Below, in pieces: positions 14,605 to 21,725 of a stretch of 21,725 bases of DNA (the stretch's first letter is position 1; each line of letters starts with the position of its first letter). Made by a program: the position numbers and the translations under genes. Location: the NCBI GenBank assembly GCA_964546835.1, contig CAZJKW010000025.1, positions 1 to 21,725 of the forward strand, given 5' to 3'. The notes beneath the pieces are model-generated. The model had not been told where the DNA came from and made no database searches. It was given only the letters and a program-made list of their open reading frames with translations. Source of the stretch: JAHCHL01 sp964546835 (GTDB lineage Bacteria; Armatimonadota; Fimbriimonadia; Fimbriimonadales; ATM1).

Positions 14605-16674
14605 TTAATCAAGGACTTTGAAAGATTCAAGAAAATATTGCATCATCACTTCTCCGCTGATTCCCGAGTGTCCTAAATCGGGGCCTAATTGCAGATCATA
14701 AGATTTTCCTGCTCTTTGCAATGCTCGAATCAACTGATAACTGTTTGACGGATGCACGTTGTTGTCCGCGGTTCCAAAAAACAACAACAATTTGCCGGAT
14801 AAATTCGAAGCATAGGTCATGCAAGAACCGGCTTCGTACCCTTTTTGATTTTCTTGCGGCGTCCACATATAACGTTCTGTGTAAATCGTGTCGTAATTTC
14901 GCCAATCCGTAACACTGCTTGAAGCGACAGCTGCAGTAAACGTTTTCGGATGTCTTAAAATGGCCATAGCACTTGCATATCCACCGTAAGAAGAACCATA
15001 AATTCCAATTTTTGACGCATCTACATAAGGTCGCTTTTTCAAGAATTCTACTCCTGCGGCCTGATCGTCAATTTCGACAACCCCCAACTTTTGATAGATA
15101 GCGTCCTTAAACAGTTTTCCTCTTCCGTTGGTTCCTCTTCCGTCAAACTCGGCAACCAGAACACCGTATTCTACGAGCGAATTTGAAACTGAGTATCTTT
15201 CGGATATTGTTCCCGATTCAGGCCCCCCGTAAACATCAACAATTAGCGGATAAGATTTGTATGGATTAAAGTTTGATGGCTTATGAAGTAGCCCATACAA
15301 AACAGTTTTTCCATCAGCAGCGACAAAAGTAAAGAGTTCGACCGTTTCCAATTTTCGGTCTTTAACGTTTTTAACATCGGATTCTGACAACTTCGCAACT
15401 AAGTCACCTTTGACGCTTCTGAAAACTGACGTTGGGGGTGTATTGTGGTTTTCAAATGTGTCAACAAACCATTTTCCATCCGGTGAAGCATTTAAGGAGT
15501 GAGTAAATGATGAATCGGTTAATTTTTTGTCATCTTTTCCGTCTATCGAGACTTTGTGAAATTGCACTAGATAAGGATTATCGCCGGTTCTGGAAGAATA
15601 GAAGATGTTTTTTTCATCGTTAGTAATTCTAGCGATTTGGTTGCAGTCAGAATTTTGGCGAGTTAATGGGTTAAGTAGTTTTCCGGACAAATCGTACAAA
15701 TAGTAGTTTCTAAAACCGGTACGTTCCGAAGCCCAGATAAACCTGTTCTTGTCCTTTAAGAACCTGATTTCGGGGGAATTTTCTACCCAACTGTTTTGCC
15801 ATTCTTCTGTGATTATGACTCTGACCGAACCATTGTTTGGATTTGCTGCACAAAACTCCATCACATTTTGCTTTCGGTTTGTACGATTAAATAGCAACTC
15901 ATCACCATTTGGAGACCAACGCACAGAATAAACATAATGCCCAACGCCATTGTCGAATTCTCTACCGTTCCGTACATCAATTTTTTTGACCGACTTCGAA
16001 TTTATGTCGTAAACAAACAGCTCAACTTGTGGATTTGGAGTTCCCGCTTTCGGATATGCTTCGACGTCTAACTCATTTTGAATTTGGAGCGAATTTGGCG
16101 TTAGAAAGTAGTCTGATACTTTGCTTTCGTCAAATTTATAGTAAGCGATTTTCGTGCTATCTGGCGAGAACCAAAATGCTTCCCTGACTCCAAGTTCTTC
16201 TCCATAAACCCAGGATGCATTTCCGCACTTGGTTCGGGCTAACTCATTGCCATCAAACGTAATCTGAGCGATTTCATTTGATTTTGTGTTTGTCAAAAAG
16301 AGATTTCGGTCCCGATAGTTTATTTTCCAAATTCCGTTTGGTGAAATTGCTTCGACAAACTGCCTTCCTCTTGCCGGTGAACCAATGGGCCGACCGGCTT
16401 GATTTGTTGTTGAATTTGTAGCTGGAGGTTCGCCGGGTGCGGAACTCCTTTTTTGAAAATCGAAGCGGTAACCGGTGTTTCCAATTCTATAAAAAACAAA
16501 TTTTCCGGATTCATCCCAAGCAACTCCTGAAATGTCATTTCGCTTGACTGCCGAACCGTATTCGATGCGCATTTTTGAATAATTTTCATACTGCTTAGAT
16601 TGCCTTAATCTGTCTTGCCCGAAGTTGATTGACGGCAGAATTAGTATTAAAGAACAGATGAAGAACTTTTTCAT
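14605..16674 (-). CDS. Prolyl oligopeptidase family S9B (dipeptidyl peptidase IV-like)
   Basis: 689 residues: signal peptide (MKKFFICSLILILPSINFG, 1-19), a beta-propeller region (about 45-440) and an alpha/beta hydrolase domain (about 450-689). The catalytic triad is visible: GSSYGG (Ser562), GTADNNVHP (Asp637) and LGHSG (His669). The DPP-IV-type Glu pair that grips the substrate N-terminus is present in WVYGEELGVREAFWFSPD (Glu159/Glu160). This predicts release of dipeptides, usually X-Pro, from peptide N-termini in the periplasm or outside. The propeller insert PPATNSTTNQAGRPIGSP is low-complexity. The start overlaps the preceding stop as ATGA, and the DUF2961-like gene follows. All key residues are intact. 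Confidence 0.95.
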   Translation of the reverse strand: MKKFFICSLILILPSINFGQDRLRQSKQYENYSKMRIEYGSAVKRNDISGVAWDESGKFVFYRIGNTGYRFDFQKRSSAPGEPPATNSTTNQAGRPIGSPARGRQFVEAISPNGIWKINYRDRNLFLTNTKSNEIAQITFDGNELARTKCGNASWVYGEELGVREAFWFSPDSTKIAYYKFDESKVSDYFLTPNSLQIQNELDVEAYPKAGTPNPQVELFVYDINSKSVKKIDVRNGREFDNGVGHYVYSVRWSPNGDELLFNRTNRKQNVMEFCAANPNNGSVRVIITEEWQNSWVENSPEIRFLKDKNRFIWASERTGFRNYYLYDLSGKLLNPLTRQNSDCNQIARITNDEKNIFYSSRTGDNPYLVQFHKVSIDGKDDKKLTDSSFTHSLNASPDGKWFVDTFENHNTPPTSVFRSVKGDLVAKLSESDVKNVKDRKLETVELFTFVAADGKTVLYGLLHKPSNFNPYKSYPLIVDVYGGPESGTISERYSVSNSLVEYGVLVAEFDGRGTNGRGKLFKDAIYQKLGVVEIDDQAAGVEFLKKRPYVDASKIGIYGSSYGGYASAMAILRHPKTFTAAVASSSVTDWRNYDTIYTERYMWTPQENQKGYEAGSCMTYASNLSGKLLLFFGTADNNVHPSNSYQLIRALQRAGKSYDLQLGPDLGHSGISGEVMMQYFLESFKVLD

Positions 16675-17108
16675 GACTTTTTGGTTTCAGTGACGGTTAT
16701 TTCGGAAAGTTGATTCGCTACAAAGGTATACACGGCTTGATGCTCATAAGGTTTCCCATTAATATCTATGATTGCAAAATAGATAAGTTGCTTCTTGTTT
16801 TGCAGACTCTTTGATCGATTTGGGCGACCCAATATCTTGACAACTCTTTCTGTTGAATCATCTATTTTTATTCCCTTGCCCGGCATAGCGTCAAAGGTTG
16901 CCAAAATTGGCGTTTCTAACTGTGATACGTTTAGCGCGCTCAACCTATTTGGAGTTAAAACCAATGTCCGAATCGGACTTGGGCTGAATGCCAGATAATA
17001 GTGAGATTCCGCATCAAGAAAACAGACTGGGGTTTCGCTTCTAATATTTACGCCACCAAAATTGAAAGTCATGAATTGTGACAAGAGTGTCAATATTTTC
17101 AAGTCCAT
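16671..17108 (-). CDS. Small, probably exported protein of unknown function (BamE-like pattern)
   Basis: 145 residues from ATG 17108, whose first base is the last base of the VWA stop (TGATG); TTG 17111 is the only earlier start. The N-terminus MDLKILTLLSQFMTFNFG is moderately hydrophobic but is not a convincing signal peptide. The second half follows the pattern of the SmpA/BamE fold: a helix with GIKIDDSTERVVKILGRPNR, then strands ending in a variant of tyrosine-phenylalanine (YTFVANQLSEITV). The family call is weak, since many small domains of the type 'variant, lG.P, Y.F..L..I.V' look like this. Context (between a VWA and a DPP-IV-like gene) does not settle the role. Confidence 0.55.
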   Translation of the reverse strand: MDLKILTLLSQFMTFNFGGVNIRSETPVCFLDAESHYYLAFSPSPIRTLVLTPNRLSALNVSQLETPILATFDAMPGKGIKIDDSTERVVKILGRPNRSKSLQNKKQLIYFAIIDINGKPYEHQAVYTFVANQLSEITVTETKKS

Positions 17109-18448
17109 CAATTTTGTTTCTTTCCTTGATCCAACGAAATGACAGTTCCAATCAGCGTTTTTTCCACTTGGCCGGTTTTGCCTTGCTGAAGGTCTTTTAC
17201 GGCCGCTGCAACTTGTGACGCTTCTGCAGTTCTTCCATCTTGTTGCAATAACATTTGCGTTTTTTGCAAATCTGCGATTGCCATTGCTGCCGTTAATTCT
17301 CCACTCTTTAAGCCCATCATTGTCTTTTCAACGACCCGAGTTGCGAGCGAGATTTCGACTGATTTTGCTACACGTGGATTTTGTGGTTTTGATACTTTTA
17401 AACTATCAGAAACAAATTCAATAATGAAATCAATTTCACTTCTTTCGGTTTTTCCGGTTGCAGAGTCTTCCCAAGTAATCGTTCCGTTTGCGATTCGGTA
17501 GTGTCCCAATGGATGATTTTGAAAGTCAAAATCAAATGCAATTTCCATTGTTGAACCCTTTTCTATGTCTGCGAGCGACAAATCGGTTACAGGTTGACCA
17601 AAAGGAACAGAATGACCATAAATCTGTCTCAGTTGAACCCATCTTGATGGACGTAATGAAAGTTTCACATTTCTGCCGGCAAGGGTAAACAGTTTATCAA
17701 GTTCGGTTCGAAACACTTCCGGAATCAAGTCAGGTCGTTCGATGAAATAATAATTGCCGCCCGAACGTTTTGCCATTCCTGCTAACAATTCTTCGTTATA
17801 TTCGTATCCAAAACCTAAAAAAGTAGTTGTAATGCCAGTCCTCTTTAGGTCTTCGACATGCCTGATTAGGGATTGAAAATCTTTAATACCGGTTGTCGGG
17901 TCTCCGTCAGTCAAAACAATCATACGTGTTGCTTTTCCACTGCCCATCGAAATCCCAAGTTGTTGCGATGATACCGATAATCCGTCAAAGAGATTTGTTG
18001 TGTTTCCCGGAACAATTCTTGAAATATGTTGTTTGATTAGGTCCTTGTTGATAACGGGTCTGGGAGGCATTAATATTTCAACCGTTTCTTCAAAAGTGAC
18101 AATGCTTAAAATATCATCGGGGGTTAACAAATCAACAACGTATTCGCAAGCGCGTTTAACATATTCAAGTGGCTCGCCTTCCATTGAACCCGAACGATCA
18201 ATCGTTAAACATAAATTCAGGGGTGTTCGCCCACCAACAAAATGCATTGCATCGGCTTTCAGTTCTACCAAGAACTGTTCGCGGCTGGGTGCATTTGCAA
18301 GCGAACACTCGCGACCGTTTACGACACTGACTTGAATTGCCGGGCCTAAATTGTTAGGCACCATTTGTGTGCGATTTGCATCAGTCCCCAACATTTGGGT
18401 TCGATTTGGATCACTTTGCGGAACCATTTGAGTTTTGTTTGGGTCCAT
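17108..18448 (-). CDS. VWA-domain protein with repeated N-[K/R]-T-Q-M motifs
   Basis: 446 residues, with no signal peptide or membrane helix, so probably cytoplasmic. Three short motifs open the protein: DPNKTQMV (Thr6), DPNRTQML (Thr17) and DANRTQMV (Thr27), spaced 11 and 10 residues apart in a presumably flexible region. A von Willebrand A domain follows (about 76-255) with a complete metal-ion site: DRSGS (D84, S86, S88), NTTNLFDGL (T150/T151) and TDGDPTTG (D181). Next come a beta-rich segment (260-350) and a C-terminal helical region with another KTQML (Thr397). Repeated Thr motifs with an aliphatic residue at +3 resemble FHA-binding phospho-Thr peptides. Two membrane FHA proteins are encoded directly upstream. 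GGAG at 18454-18457 supports ATG 18448. Kinase targeting is inferred, not shown. Confidence 0.93.
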   Translation of the reverse strand: MDPNKTQMVPQSDPNRTQMLGTDANRTQMVPNNLGPAIQVSVVNGRECSLANAPSREQFLVELKADAMHFVGGRTPLNLCLTIDRSGSMEGEPLEYVKRACEYVVDLLTPDDILSIVTFEETVEILMPPRPVINKDLIKQHISRIVPGNTTNLFDGLSVSSQQLGISMGSGKATRMIVLTDGDPTTGIKDFQSLIRHVEDLKRTGITTTFLGFGYEYNEELLAGMAKRSGGNYYFIERPDLIPEVFRTELDKLFTLAGRNVKLSLRPSRWVQLRQIYGHSVPFGQPVTDLSLADIEKGSTMEIAFDFDFQNHPLGHYRIANGTITWEDSATGKTERSEIDFIIEFVSDSLKVSKPQNPRVAKSVEISLATRVVEKTMMGLKSGELTAAMAIADLQKTQMLLQQDGRTAEASQVAAAVKDLQQGKTGQVEKTLIGTVISLDQGKKQN

Positions 18449-18450
18449 TT

Positions 18451-19731
18451 TTACTCCAGCCGAAACATCGTGCTTCCAACGCCGATAATGTCACCCGGCC
18501 TCAGTGACATTTCTTGTATTTTGACTCCATTAACGGTGGTTCCGTTAGTGCTTCCCAAATCTTGGACGATTACCCCTGCATCACTGACCAAGAATTTTGC
18601 GTGTTTGCGACTCACCTGGGGATCGTTTGCAATGGAAACTTGGTTTGATTCTCTGCCAACTTCCATGCTCGGTGGACGCAGCACAAATCGTTGCCCAGAA
18701 ATCGGACCTGAGATTGCGATTAATTCCGGTGCTTTGGTGGCACTTTGGCCCACAAGAGGATTGTTGGGAGGCAACGTGGGTTGCGGATGAGAGGAAACTG
18801 CAACCGCACTATTATTTTTTGTTAGAAAACGCAAATTAAAACTTCCGACATTAATGATGTCACCGTGGCTTAGAACTGCAGTTGCAACTCGAATCCCATT
18901 AACTCCTACGCCGATTGATGCACCACTTTCAGCCAACATATAGGATCCACCTTTACGATAAATACATGCATGCATCGGCGAAATATTCGGGTCTCCAAAT
19001 AGCGGAATGTGCGCCGATTCGCTTCTTCCAATAAATGTTTGATTGGCATCAACAATCCATTCTTTTCCTTCATTTCTTCCGAGTTCTAACCGAATCCATG
19101 CCCTTTTTGCAATATTTTCAACAACTCCAACAAACAATCCAATTGCGGAGCCCACGATTGTCATGGAAATTCCACGTGCAAAAGTTCCGATTTCACCTGC
19201 AAACTCTCCGCGTGCCGCCAAGATTGCCGGAGCCGTAATATTTCCGATAATATCGAAAAGCCCTCCACCCAACGCACCGCCAATCGCCCCACCAATTGCA
19301 CCGGTCATGGCGCGTTTTAACGACCTTGCAGGCAACCCCTGAATCAGTCCCAATAAGGCACCAAACGGAACAAAAACAAGAGTCCTTGCCATGATTTTTG
19401 TAGCAAAAGAGGAGGAAATTCCAAACGGTTCGGGACCAAACAAACCCATTGCCAATACACCACCTAATTGAAGTCCTAAATATCCGCCAATCGAACCCAA
19501 AATAATCCCGCCAAAAATGCCCCTATAAAAATGAGTCTTGCTACCTTGACTATAACCACCAAAAGCCCCAATCAACCCGCCAATTCCTGCGCCTGTAACC
19601 AGCGAAAAAAAAACTTCCCAGCGTGACCAATCCATGGAACTCGCATCACGGGGTGCAAACGGTTCGGCAACAGCCCAACCAACCAATCCACCGATTCCGC
19701 CGGCAAAGCAAAGTGCAAAAATTCGGCCCAT
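18451..19731 (-). CDS. Glycine-zipper membrane protein with two cytoplasmic FHA domains
   Basis: 426 residues. Residues 1-210 hold several Gly-rich hydrophobic segments (GGIGGLVGWAVAE, GAGIGGLIGAFGGY, GGIILGSIGGYLGLQLGG, GAIGGAIGGALGGG), predicting a multi-helix membrane domain. Two forkhead-associated domains follow. FHA-1 (about 216-305) has GRS (Arg236) and SPMH (251-254) but lacks the usual SRxH Arg and the STNG turn. FHA-2 (about 338-426) is canonical: GRE (Arg360), SRKH (374-377), STNGTTVNG (394-402). FHA domains bind phospho-threonine peptides, so FHA-2 should be competent and FHA-1 altered. The start overlaps the preceding FHA gene as TGATG, and the VWA gene follows after 2 bases. A role in recruiting a phosphorylated partner to the membrane is likely; the partner is not proven. 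Confidence 0.9.
   Translation of the reverse strand: MGRIFALCFAGGIGGLVGWAVAEPFAPRDASSMDWSRWEVFFSLVTGAGIGGLIGAFGGYSQGSKTHFYRGIFGGIILGSIGGYLGLQLGGVLAMGLFGPEPFGISSSFATKIMARTLVFVPFGALLGLIQGLPARSLKRAMTGAIGGAIGGALGGGLFDIIGNITAPAILAARGEFAGEIGTFARGISMTIVGSAIGLFVGVVENIAKRAWIRLELGRNEGKEWIVDANQTFIGRSESAHIPLFGDPNISPMHACIYRKGGSYMLAESGASIGVGVNGIRVATAVLSHGDIINVGSFNLRFLTKNNSAVAVSSHPQPTLPPNNPLVGQSATKAPELIAISGPISGQRFVLRPPSMEVGRESNQVSIANDPQVSRKHAKFLVSDAGVIVQDLGSTNGTTVNGVKIQEMSLRPGDIIGVGSTMFRLE
18454..18457 (-). promoter_or_regulatory. Ribosome-binding site of the VWA gene
   Basis: GGAG on the minus strand, five bases before ATG 18448. It is embedded in the last codons of the upstream FHA gene (CTGGAG then the TAA stop). 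It supports the start that includes all three TQM motifs. Confidence 0.65.
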
Positions 19732-20906
19732 CAGGATTCACACCTGATAACAAAATTACCCAATTGAATCGTATCGCCTACTTTGATTTCAATTTCTGAA
19801 TCTATTTTCTTTCCGTTAACAAAAGTTCCGTTTGCGCTTCCCAAATCCTCCACAAAAAATTGTCCATTTGCAATACGAACTTTTAGATGTTTTCGACTTA
19901 CAGTTGGTTCTGAAATTTGTAAGTCTCCCTCTCGACCAATAATAAATTCCTCACTTTCAAGTTGCTTATTAATTCCTTGACCAACCAGTCGGATAATTGA
20001 AATTGCTTTTGTTGCAACGTGAGTGCATTTGCAGTTTCCACTTGAATCAAATGGTTCACCACAAAACGGGCAAGTTCCCTCCGGAACGATTGGCGGTTGT
20101 ATTGGCTCCGAATTAATTTCAGGTTGAAGATTCGGGTTATCCGATTGATGATCATCGGGAATTGGAACCCCCATGCTCCTTAACTTGTCTGAAACTTTGT
20201 CCGGACTTGCCTTAAGCATTTTGATAATCCAAAAAAGAATCACGGCTGCCAATACAAGTGCCAAAAACCAGACAAAAAATCCAACAATCGGATTCCGTTT
20301 TGACTCAGCGGGAAGCGCAGCCGCGGGCGCGACCGATTTTCCAGGAACTGCAATCGCAATCGGATTTCGTGATGTTTGCCGGTCTAAAACAAGTTTTTGG
20401 ACTGGCGTCGCCTCCATTCCGGTCGGACTTTTGTAATTGACTTGAATCGAAACTTCGCCATATGAAAGTCCAAAAAAAGTTGCTTTGCCATTTTTGACCT
20501 GTCTCTTAAAAGCACCTTCTTTGTTTGTCACAACGGCTTCGCCGTCGTTTAGCGGCTGACCGCCTTGAGTGACTTCTACCACAAGACTCAAGATTCGCCA
20601 CTCTGATTCTTTTACATTCCAGGTGTTGCTTTTAATCGCGCTAATTTTCGACCATGCAACTTCGTTGCTTTTTTTATTTATCAAAATTACATATGACTGG
20701 GTTGCCAGTTCACTGACCGAAAAACTGATTTGATTTGAATCGAATTCTCTTTCCCCAACCGGCTGTTCTGTTGGCAAGGAACTCGCAACCACCATTTCAT
20801 AAATCGAACTTGTTGGTAATTTGATATTCAGGTCAAGCGCAAACAATACGCTGCACATTGAAAGCACACTAAAAATTGAAAAAAATCTAAATTTCCCGCT
20901 CTTCAT
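19731..20906 (-). CDS. Single-pass membrane protein with zinc ribbon and C-terminal FHA domain
   Basis: 391 residues in order: signal peptide (about 1-24, KFRFFSIFSVLSMCSVLFA); an extracytoplasmic beta-rich region (25-200), including a segment like a carboxypeptidase-regulatory/PEGA-type repeat (GGQPLNDGEAVVTNKEGAF); one membrane helix (207-229); a Pro/Asp-rich linker; a small zinc ribbon (CPFC 279-282, CKC 292-294); and a canonical FHA domain (about 305-391: GRE with Arg325, SRKH 337-340, SANGTFVNG 357-365). The topology puts FHA and the ribbon in the cytoplasm and the sensor-like part outside, so it could pass an external signal to a phospho-Thr partner. ATG 20906 overlaps the end of nnrD by 20 bases. 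It shares the operon with another FHA protein and the TQM-motif VWA protein. Confidence 0.9.
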   Translation of the reverse strand: MKSGKFRFFSIFSVLSMCSVLFALDLNIKLPTSSIYEMVVASSLPTEQPVGEREFDSNQISFSVSELATQSYVILINKKSNEVAWSKISAIKSNTWNVKESEWRILSLVVEVTQGGQPLNDGEAVVTNKEGAFKRQVKNGKATFFGLSYGEVSIQVNYKSPTGMEATPVQKLVLDRQTSRNPIAIAVPGKSVAPAAALPAESKRNPIVGFFVWFLALVLAAVILFWIIKMLKASPDKVSDKLRSMGVPIPDDHQSDNPNLQPEINSEPIQPPIVPEGTCPFCGEPFDSSGNCKCTHVATKAISIIRLVGQGINKQLESEEFIIGREGDLQISEPTVSRKHLKVRIANGQFFVEDLGSANGTFVNGKKIDSEIEIKVGDTIQLGNFVIRCES

Positions 20907-21725
20907 ATTCTAAGTTAGACTCGTTTTCGTTCCAGCTTTGTTCATCATCGACTAACTCGTTCAAAAAGTTCGACAAGTTTTCACGTCGCGCGTAGGGTAA
21001 TGCGTCTGCGATATCCCAAGCCGTTGCGCCCACATATCCGTCAAATTTTTTGGAAAGTGCATCGGCAGAAACCCCATGGCAAAATGCACCGACGGCCGCA
21101 GCATCAAATGGGTCCTCTCCCATCGCAAGCATTGCGCCTATAACTCCTGATAACACGTCCCCGCTGCCCGCGGTTGCCAACAATGGGTTGCCGGTTGTAT
21201 TTACTAAAACGTCTTGTTCCGGCGCAGAAATTAACGTAAAAGCTCCTTTTAACAATGTCGCATAACCAAATTTTTCTACGATTTCTCTAACCGTATGAAA
21301 CCGATCGCGCGCAACTTCTTCGGTGGCTGTGTCTAAAAGTCTTGCGGCTTCTCCGACATGTGGTGTCAACACAACTTGCCCTCTCGGTAAGTGATTCAAT
21401 TTCGGCATCGCATAAATTGCATCAGCATCAACAACCCATTTACACTCCACCACCGAAAACAGTTCGTCAAGAAATTCCGCGATTTGTTCGGACCGCCCAA
21501 GACCGGGCCCAATAACAATTGCATCACATCGCTGGCTGTATTCTTGGATTGTTTTCACCGCACCGGAGTTAATTTCGCCATTGGCCTCAGGCAAATGAAC
21601 TAAAGGACATTCCGGCAAGTGATTTCTCACACCTTCCAATGCAAACCGAGTTGATGCAACCGAAACTAATCCAGCACCCTGGCGAATTGCACCAAATGCA
21701 GCCAAAGTCGGTGCACCCGGATACA
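20887..21725 (-). CDS. nnrD: ADP-dependent NAD(P)H-hydrate dehydratase, 5' end cut by window
   Basis: The frame continues unbroken to the window end (YPGAPTLAAFGAIRQGAGLV), so the N-terminus is missing and TTG 21705 is not the true start. The enzyme repairs damaged, hydrated NADH/NADPH with ADP as phosphate donor. Ribokinase-fold signatures are clear: IGPGLGR, VDADAIYAM, LTPHVGEAARLL, LLKGAFTLIS, and TGNPLLATAGSGDVLSGVIG with the catalytic Asp of GSGD. Many bacteria fuse this domain behind the epimerase NnrE; whether that happens here cannot be seen. The C-terminus is an unusual acidic tail (NELVDDEQSWNENESNLEYE) that overlaps the next gene by 20 bases. Confidence 0.95.
   Translation of the reverse strand, partial: YPGAPTLAAFGAIRQGAGLVSVASTRFALEGVRNHLPECPLVHLPEANGEINSGAVKTIQEYSQRCDAIVIGPGLGRSEQIAEFLDELFSVVECKWVVDADAIYAMPKLNHLPRGQVVLTPHVGEAARLLDTATEEVARDRFHTVREIVEKFGYATLLKGAFTLISAPEQDVLVNTTGNPLLATAGSGDVLSGVIGAMLAMGEDPFDAAAVGAFCHGVSADALSKKFDGYVGATAWDIADALPYARRENLSNFLNELVDDEQSWNENESNLEYEEREI

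Noticed and set aside
1..21725. Mobile element, prophage, CRISPR array or toxin-antitoxin pair
   Set aside because: No transposase, integrase, Cas or phage gene, no direct-repeat array and no small paired genes of that type were seen.

Overview
The window is a dense, bacterial chromosomal segment of moderate GC. Almost every base is coding, and adjacent genes repeatedly overlap by 1-4 bases (ATGA, TGATG, TTGA, GTGA, TAATG). There are no rRNA or tRNA genes, insertion sequences, CRISPR arrays or phage genes. The gene mix suggests a diderm environmental bacterium. It includes MurA/MreB with an SLH protein, a Ser/Thr kinase with a TPR tail, membrane FHA proteins, a VWA protein with repeated N-[K/R]-T-Q-M motifs, and DUF5693. 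From memory this repertoire resembles Armatimonadota (Fimbriimonadia-like), but that placement is an inference and no search was run.

Layout. (1) Positions 3558-1, minus strand: a stand-alone 5'-nucleotidase C-terminal-type protein, an M28 glutaminyl-cyclase-like hydrolase, a small zinc-ribbon protein, a rhomboid protease and a DUF5693 membrane protein cut by the window edge. (2) Positions 3559-3885: the only sizeable intergenic region. It is a divergent promoter region with a TTGACA box, a small hairpin followed by a sequence resembling rRNA-leader boxA, and a GC-rich hairpin. (3) Positions 3886-5598, plus: a transmembrane Ser/Thr kinase with TPR-like tail. (4) Positions 8317-5595, minus: murA, mreB and an SLH protein, converging on and overlapping the kinase by 4 bases. 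(5) Positions 8418-12431, plus: a Cys-pair protein, an unknown membrane-anchored protein, purL and an SRPBCC-like protein. (6) Positions 21725-12417, minus: nine tightly coupled genes: nnrD (cut by the window edge), two membrane FHA proteins, a VWA protein, a small secreted or anchored protein, a DPP-IV-type peptidase, a DUF2961-like protein, a Nif3-family metal protein and an S4 RNA-binding protein.

The most interesting theme is phospho-threonine signalling. The VWA protein carries three regularly spaced N-[K/R]-T-Q-M motifs at its N-terminus, each with an aliphatic residue at T+3. It is encoded directly downstream of two membrane proteins with three FHA (phospho-Thr-binding) domains in total. 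A receptor-like Ser/Thr kinase with an unusual glycine-poor nucleotide loop lies elsewhere in the window. A testable model is that kinase-phosphorylated TQM motifs dock on the membrane FHA domains. Other points of interest are the rRNA-leader-like sequence ahead of the kinase, an M28 gene whose export signal lies upstream of any normal start codon, and a perfect 12-base palindrome in the murA divergent region.
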